Assembly (NCBI GenBank): GCA_003552745.1
Contig: PUOG01000223.1
Location: forward strand, 1-9,483
DNA from: Spirochaetaceae bacterium
GTDB taxonomy: Bacteria; Spirochaetota; Spirochaetia; DSM-27196; SKKC01
Length of the DNA stretch: 9,483 bases
Direction: 5' to 3'
Part shown: piece by piece, positions 5,708-9,483 of the stretch
Position numbering within the stretch: position 1 is the first letter of the stretch
Layout: every line of letters starts with the position of its first letter
The notes under the pieces: generated by a model
Database searches by the model: none
Seen by the model: the letters and a program-made list of their open reading frames with translations, nothing else
What the model was told of the DNA's origin: nothing
Translations under genes and position numbers: made by a program

Positions 5708-7038
5708 GGCGTAATCGGATCGGCGAGGACGGGCATCTCATCATTATCTTCAATAATCCGGCGCAATGTCACATCGAGAAAACGGTTCCGCACTCCGTCC
5801 GAAGCAGCCGTGGGTACGACGACCGGAATGTAGTGGCCTGTGTAGCCGGTTGCCGCACCATCATTGAATCGTTCGATGAGCACACGGTCGGACGTTCCGA
5901 GTGCGCGCGATCGAAATGCGTATCGGTTCGCGCCGCTGATTTCGCGAAGTACGGCCGATCGTTGGCTCTTCACCCTATTTGGAATCTGCTCACTCATTCT
6001 GGCGGCTCGCGTACCGCTGCGAACCGAATACGGGAAGGTATGGACATGGCTGAACCCGAGCTCACGCACAATCGCGCAGGTCTGTTCGAACTCTGAGTCG
6101 GTTTCGCCCGGGAAGCCGACGATACAGTCGGTCGTTAGGTTGAATCCGGGAAAGCGACCGAGCAAACGCTCGGCGATCGAACGGTACTCTCCGGTGGTAT
6201 ACTGGCGTCGCATCTGAAGGAGTATTCGATCGCTACCGCTTTGCAGGCAGAGATGAAGATGTGGCGCCATGCGCGGGTGAGCAAACAGATCGAAAAAACG
6301 ATCGTCGAGACGATCCGGCTCGAGGCTCGAGAGCCGAATTCGGAAGTCACCATCGGTCTCGAGAAGTGATTCAACAAGCTGACTGAATGCGAGCCCGTGA
6401 TCGTCGTATCGGCTGATGTTCACACCGGTCAGCACTACTTCGCGATACCCGGCATCGATGTTGCGCTTAAGCTCATCGCGAATCTGATCCGCCGGACGGC
6501 TCCGCGCCCGCCCTCGTACGAACGGGATAATACAGAAGGTGCAGTAGTTGTCGCATCCGTCCTGAATCTTGATCATATTTCGGGTGTGAAAGATCGGATC
6601 CGGAACTCCGAAATCGAAGACACCACGGGGGAGCTCGTCGGGTCGCACCATTTCTCCGGCGAAGTGCGCCTCAATCAGCTGATCTATCGCCTGTTTATTC
6701 TCGTTCGGGACGACGACCACGCGTCCGTCACGTTCAAGCTCATCCCTGTGGCTTTCGGCGAAACACCCGGTCACGACGACGAGCGGAGGCCGTGCTCGTA
6801 GAGCGCGATTGATCGTGTTGCGGCTCTTCCGATCGCCGCGGTTTGTGACCGTACACGTGTTTATAATGTGGCAGTCGGCGGGTTCATCGTCCGCGGCGAT
6901 ACGGTACCCGGCTTTCTGCAGTCGGGATGCCAGGGCATCGGTTTCGTACTGGTTGAGTTTGCAGCCGAGTGTCTGGAACGCGACGCTCCGAGCTGGAACG
7001 GATTCCGAATCGGTTGATTGAGGCTGCCGGCTATCCAT
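5704..7038 (-). CDS. mtaB: MtaB, tRNA (N6-threonylcarbamoyladenosine37-C2) methylthiotransferase
   Basis: This 444-residue radical SAM methylthiotransferase converts t6A37 to ms2t6A37 in tRNAs. The N-terminal UPF0004 domain (about 19-115) opens with TLGCKLNQYET, diagnostic for MtaB rather than MiaB (GCQMN). Its auxiliary cluster cysteines are C26, C62 (in NTC) and C92 (GCF). The radical SAM core (about 152-370) has C162-DNY-C166-TF-C169, the LTGVNI strand, HLCLQSGSD and DCIVGFPGETD. A TRAM domain for tRNA binding follows at about 375-432. All six cluster cysteines are present, so the enzyme should be active. The ATG at 7038 overlaps the end of miaB by eight bases and has AGGAG four bases upstream. 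MtaB acts on the product of the pathway that TsaC, encoded in this window on the other strand, begins. Confidence 0.95.
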   Translation of the reverse strand: MDSRQPQSTDSESVPARSVAFQTLGCKLNQYETDALASRLQKAGYRIAADDEPADCHIINTCTVTNRGDRKSRNTINRALRARPPLVVVTGCFAESHRDELERDGRVVVVPNENKQAIDQLIEAHFAGEMVRPDELPRGVFDFGVPDPIFHTRNMIKIQDGCDNYCTFCIIPFVRGRARSRPADQIRDELKRNIDAGYREVVLTGVNISRYDDHGLAFSQLVESLLETDGDFRIRLSSLEPDRLDDRFFDLFAHPRMAPHLHLCLQSGSDRILLQMRRQYTTGEYRSIAERLLGRFPGFNLTTDCIVGFPGETDSEFEQTCAIVRELGFSHVHTFPYSVRSGTRAARMSEQIPNRVKSQRSAVLREISGANRYAFRSRALGTSDRVLIERFNDGAATGYTGHYIPVVVPTAASDGVRNRFLDVTLRRIIEDNDEMPVLADPITP

Positions 7039-8554
7039 GAATCTCCTGAGCGGCGACGCGTTCGAGAGTCACCGACCCGTTCGGCGTTCCTGCGTATTCT
7101 CCGGCGATCTCACCCTCCAGGCTGAGCTCGGCACAGCCGGTAACACGGAGGTCGACGAATTGTCCGATGAGTTTACGTGAATCGGCGCGGAAACGGATCG
7201 GAAGCTTTCCTTCGGTTCTCGCACTCAGATAGCCGTGCTTGCGGTCCGGCTTCTCGACGAGCGCGCGGACCGTGGTTCCCACAAGCGTCTGATTGTACCG
7301 GTAACTGCCGGTCTTCAGCTCGCGAGACAACTCCTCGAGACGACGTTTCTTGGTTTCGGTCGGAACATCGTCATTCCAGCGGGAGCTCGCCGCTCCCGGT
7401 CGCGGACTGTACATCGCGACATACGCCATATTGTACCGGAACTCCCGCATCGCCTCGCGAGTGCGTTCAAACTGCTCCTCGGTTTCGCCCGTAAACCCAA
7501 CGATGATGTCGGTAAAGAGAGTCGCCTGCGGGATTGTTTCGCGGATCTTCCCGACGATCGACCGATAGCGCTTCACGCTGTGATTGCGGTTCATGCGGAT
7601 GAGTACTTTGTCATCGCCACTCTGAAGTGGGAGGTGAATCTGCTTCGCAAGCACCGGGTAACGGGCGATCGTATCGATCACTTCGTCGGTCATATCCCGC
7701 GGGTGAGGACTGGTGAAATACGTCCAGAATGTGCGTCCGCTTTCCTCGCCGATGGTTCCGACGCGGTCGAGCAGTTCGGCGAACGAAAGCTCCTGACCTT
7801 TCCGATCGACACCGTAGCTGTTGACGTTCTGCCCGAGAAGCGTGATCGAGCGATAGCCGGCTTCGACGAGTCGGCGCACTTCCGACAAAATCTCGCCACT
7901 GTCGCGACTTACCTCGCGTCCACGCGTATACGGCACCGCACAGAAGGTGCAGAACTTATCGCATCCGTTCTGAATCGGGATATATGCTTCGAATCCGCTG
8001 GTATAAGAAGGACGAATCCGCCAGTATCCGGTGTCGCGATCGTCGGCCGGTGCCTCGGGAACTACCGCTTTGTGGATGCTGCGTTTCGGGCGTGCGGCTT
8101 TCAATCCGGCCTTCGATATAACGGAACTACCGTCCGCATCGCCGTTTCCGGGTTGTTGCTGCGGACCGCTTACCTGCTCGTCGGCGGAATCGTCGCTCAA
8201 CGAGTACGGAGTAACCACACCGTACTGTCTGATCATCTGCGGCAATTGCGGAAGATCGTTGATCGAGAACATGAGGTCGAAGAGCTTGAGGAACTTCTCT
8301 CGATCGGCGGGAAGGATGCATCCGCTGACGAAGGTGAGTAGGTTTCGCTTCTGTTTCCACGAGTTCCAGCGAGCGATTCTCGTATACACCTTGTCGATCG
8401 CCTTCTGACGCACCGAACATGCGATAATACCGAGCAGGTCGGCTTCTTCTTCCGAGTCGGTTTGCGCGAAGCCCATCCGTTCTAACACCGTTCGGATCCG
8501 CTCGCCGTCGCTGACGTTCATCTGGCAGCCGAGCTGTATGAGGCAGTACTTCAT
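7031..8554 (-). CDS. miaB: MiaB, tRNA (N6-isopentenyladenosine37-C2) methylthiotransferase, with an extended linker
   Basis: MiaB uses two [4Fe-4S] clusters and SAM to turn i6A37 into ms2i6A37 in UNN-decoding tRNAs. The order is UPF0004 domain (about 1-112) with LGCQMN, C10, C46 and C79; radical SAM core (about 186-420) with NGC198-DKF-C202-TF-C205, LGQNVNSYG and HLPLQSGDD; and TRAM domain (about 423-486). At 507 residues it is longer than typical MiaB (about 440-475). The excess is an insertion near 116-180 between the first two domains, acidic and Gln/Gly/Ser-rich at first (SDDSADEQVSGPQQQPGNGD), then basic (KAARPKRS). The usual NTC around the second cysteine reads I-A-C here, and GFPGET reads GFTGET. 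The ATG at 8554 lies three bases after the reductase stop; GGAGGT is 13 bases upstream, rather distant. All six cluster cysteines are intact. Confidence 0.95.
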   Translation of the reverse strand: MKYCLIQLGCQMNVSDGERIRTVLERMGFAQTDSEEEADLLGIIACSVRQKAIDKVYTRIARWNSWKQKRNLLTFVSGCILPADREKFLKLFDLMFSINDLPQLPQMIRQYGVVTPYSLSDDSADEQVSGPQQQPGNGDADGSSVISKAGLKAARPKRSIHKAVVPEAPADDRDTGYWRIRPSYTSGFEAYIPIQNGCDKFCTFCAVPYTRGREVSRDSGEILSEVRRLVEAGYRSITLLGQNVNSYGVDRKGQELSFAELLDRVGTIGEESGRTFWTYFTSPHPRDMTDEVIDTIARYPVLAKQIHLPLQSGDDKVLIRMNRNHSVKRYRSIVGKIRETIPQATLFTDIIVGFTGETEEQFERTREAMREFRYNMAYVAMYSPRPGAASSRWNDDVPTETKKRRLEELSRELKTGSYRYNQTLVGTTVRALVEKPDRKHGYLSARTEGKLPIRFRADSRKLIGQFVDLRVTGCAELSLEGEIAGEYAGTPNGSVTLERVAAQEIHG

Positions 8555-8555
8555 C

Positions 8556-8569
8556 GTCTAAAAATAGAC
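8556..8569. repeat. Small inverted repeat at the reductase stop / miaB start
   Basis: GTCTA-AAAA-TAGAC is a perfect five-base-pair stem with a four-base loop. It covers the reductase stop codon and lies two bases before the miaB ATG, between it and the GGAGGT at about 8568-8573. If the mRNA folds here, it would shorten the otherwise long Shine-Dalgarno spacing. The stem is short and AU-rich, so the effect may be nil. Confidence 0.3.
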
Positions 8570-9229
8570 CTCCGCAAAGAGCTGATCGGCGGGGACTCCC
8601 TGCCCGATAAGGATATCGAACGCCTCGTAGATCATGTCGCAATTCCCGCACAGATAGCAGCATGTCTCCGGTGCAACCGGGTGTTCGCGCAGATAGTCGG
8701 TGACGCGTCCTTGATAATCACCACGGTCGTCGCGTGTCAGGCAGGCAGTGTAGCGGTCCGGTTCGAACGCCTCCCGCTCGTAACACTCTTCGAGCGTGCG
8801 TACTCCGTGGAGTACCGTGTAATCGAGGTCGGGGAAGCTGCCGGCGAAACAGTGAAACGGAGAGATGCCGGTGCCCGTTCCGACGAAGAGAAATGGGCGT
8901 TCGGATCGTGCCTGCTCATCAATGGTGAAAAAACCGAACGGACCATCAAGTCGGACGGTCTGCCCCGGCTTCAGCCTTCGAAGCAGCTTGCTTACGTGGC
9001 CGTGCTTGACTTCCTTGACGAGCACTTCGAGGAAATCGCTGTCGACCGGTGAATAGACCGAGTACTCGCGCATGTTGATGTCGTCGGCAACTCCGAGACT
9101 GACATATTGCCCCGGCTCGAACTGCAGTCCATGCCGATCGAGACGAAGCACATATGTGCTTTCGGTCAAATCGCGGATTGAGTGCACGGTGTAGCTGGTT
9201 TTGTCGCGGGTTGACGTTATGCTGCTCAT
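8558..9229 (-). CDS. Ferredoxin/flavodoxin-NAD(P)+ reductase-like FAD oxidoreductase
   Basis: This 223-residue protein belongs to the ferredoxin-NADP reductase superfamily. The FAD-binding beta-barrel (about 11-105) ends its flavin motif in R54-E-Y56-S57, and GPFGFF is at 96-101. The NAD(P)-binding domain has GTGTGISPF (117-125) and C194-GNCDMI near the C-terminus. There is no plant-type [2Fe-2S] domain, so it resembles Fpr-type reductases that pass electrons between NAD(P)H and ferredoxin or flavodoxin. The start is taken as ATG 9229; the frame stays open to a TTG at 9358, but that extension lacks family similarity and crosses the likely promoter. The Shine-Dalgarno is weak. It heads the operon with miaB, mtaB, the unknown gene and the SPL-like gene, so supplying electrons to those radical SAM enzymes is plausible but unproven. 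Partner and cofactor specificity cannot be read here. Confidence 0.88.
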   Translation of the reverse strand: MSSITSTRDKTSYTVHSIRDLTESTYVLRLDRHGLQFEPGQYVSLGVADDINMREYSVYSPVDSDFLEVLVKEVKHGHVSKLLRRLKPGQTVRLDGPFGFFTIDEQARSERPFLFVGTGTGISPFHCFAGSFPDLDYTVLHGVRTLEECYEREAFEPDRYTACLTRDDRGDYQGRVTDYLREHPVAPETCCYLCGNCDMIYEAFDILIGQGVPADQLFAEVYF

Positions 9230-9264
9230 AAGTGGGATCTGTTTCTGCGGTTCGAGTTGGACAA

Positions 9265-9294
9265 AGTCTATCCAAAGCGTTACGGCGCGGTCAA
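9265..9294 (-). promoter_or_regulatory. Candidate promoter of the reductase-miaB-mtaB operon
   Basis: On the minus strand TTGACC (9294-9289) and TAGACT (9270-9265) are separated by 18 bases. Transcription would begin near 9258, leaving a leader of about 30 bases before the ATG at 9229. The placement at the head of the operon supports it; the -10 is only a fair match. Confidence 0.45.
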
Positions 9295-9333
9295 CAGGAG
9301 CCTGCAAGTGAACAGCAATTCGAAATGTGACTG

Positions 9334-9359
9334 ATTGGAGGCAATAGAAAAACTCCAAT
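9334..9359. repeat. 7-base-pair inverted repeat in the divergent promoter region
   Basis: ATTGGAG (9334-9340) and CTCCAAT (9353-9359) are perfect inverted copies 12 bases apart. It lies upstream of the candidate reductase promoter and before the divergent plus-strand gene. It could be an operator half-site pair or an RNA hairpin; there is no T-run making it a terminator. Confidence 0.4.
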
Positions 9360-9391
9360 AACTCTATCTAGACATTTTGCTAGTCATATGC

Positions 9392-9403
9392 TACACCGGT
9401 GTA
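9392..9403. promoter_or_regulatory. 12-base perfect palindrome just before the plus-strand start
   Basis: TACACCGGTGTA is a perfect palindrome ending one base before the ATG at 9405. Its size and position suit a dimeric repressor site or autoregulation of the downstream gene, but no binding protein can be named, and a 12-base palindrome can arise by chance. Confidence 0.35.
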
Positions 9404-9404
9404 C

Positions 9405-9483
9405 ATGGGAGGGGAGGAGTACAGCTTCGAGCGGCTGTTGCAGTTTCTCGAAAACTCGATTTCGACCTTTCCTGACGTGCGTA
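9405..9483 (+). CDS. Start of an unidentified gene (3'-truncated)
   Basis: A frame opening with ATG at 9405, or GTG at 9399, reads MGGEEYSFERLLQFLENSIS and then TFPDVR before the window ends. The composition (acidic start, amphipathic FERLLQFLENSI) looks coding, and a TAG at 9381 limits the start. No good Shine-Dalgarno precedes either candidate start; a purine-rich GGAGGGGAGGAG lies just after the ATG. A divergent gene here would explain the intervening promoter-like region. Twenty-six residues are too few for a family call. Confidence 0.45.
   Translation, partial: MGGEEYSFERLLQFLENSISTFPDVR

Larger units (their letters stand above)
9230..9404. other. Divergent intergenic control region
   Basis: This AT-rich stretch (notably 9335-9392) lies between the reductase start and a putative plus-strand gene. 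It holds the candidate minus-strand promoter, the ATTGGAG/CTCCAAT dyad and the TACACCGGTGTA palindrome. A plus-strand -10 candidate is TATGCT at 9387-9392, without a convincing -35. Confidence 0.4.

Noticed and set aside
7235..8341. Plus-strand open frame of 368 codons
   Set aside because: It lies wholly antisense to miaB, whose protein is unmistakable; it is a shadow frame in GC-rich DNA.
9230..9358. Longer reductase start at TTG 9358
   Set aside because: The added 43 residues do not resemble the FAD domain and cross the candidate promoter; ATG 9229 fits the family length.
9388..9483. Plus-strand ATG at 9388 as the start of the last gene
   Set aside because: It is in a different frame (MLHRCTWEG...) with less coding-like content than the frame from 9405.
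1..9483. tRNA genes, CRISPR arrays, insertion sequences, attachment sites
   Set aside because: No T-arm/anticodon pattern, regular spaced repeats, transposase frame or terminal inverted repeats were seen by eye on either strand.

Overview
The window is gene-dense bacterial DNA of moderately high GC. It holds chromosomal housekeeping genes, with no phage, IS, CRISPR or RNA gene that I could see. The lineage cannot be fixed from sequence alone. The mix of a SUF operon carrying a Rieske protein, both MiaB and MtaB, a long-form Sua5/TsaC and a spore-photoproduct-lyase-like protein would fit a spirochaete or another deep-branching anaerobe, but this is a low-confidence guess.

Layout. (1) 1-824, plus strand: the 3' end of sufD followed with no gap by a small Rieske [2Fe-2S] protein, i.e. 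the tail of an iron-sulfur assembly operon. (2) 914 to about 1879, minus strand: a class I SAM-dependent methyltransferase. (3) About 1920-2951, plus strand: a full-length two-domain Sua5/TsaC threonylcarbamoyl-AMP synthase. Its frame has no ATG/GTG/TTG at the expected place; a textbook Shine-Dalgarno instead precedes an ATC codon. (4) 2952-3499, minus strand: an IscA/SufA-type carrier coupled to a 72-residue unknown protein, probably with its own promoter. (5) 3500-3863: no convincing gene. (6) 3864-9229, minus strand: a tightly packed operon in transcription order: NAD(P)H-dependent flavin reductase of the ferredoxin reductase superfamily, miaB, mtaB, an unrecognised 270-residue protein, and a radical SAM protein of the spore photoproduct lyase family. 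(7) 9230-9404: a divergent, AT-rich, palindrome-containing promoter region. (8) From about 9405, plus strand: the start of a gene cut by the window end.

The unifying theme is iron-sulfur and radical SAM biochemistry aimed largely at tRNA position 37. TsaC makes the activated intermediate for t6A, MtaB converts t6A to ms2t6A, and MiaB converts i6A to ms2i6A. SufD, the Rieske protein and the IscA-type carrier concern cluster assembly, transfer or electron transfer. The reductase heading the radical SAM operon is a plausible source of low-potential electrons, which is inference.

The most interesting points are the apparent ATC start of tsaC; the SPL-like protein, which keeps the CX3CX2C motif but lacks the catalytic Cys and one of the two Tyr of true spore photoproduct lyases; the unknown 270-residue protein locked between MtaB and that protein; and the candidate leaderless iscA transcript.
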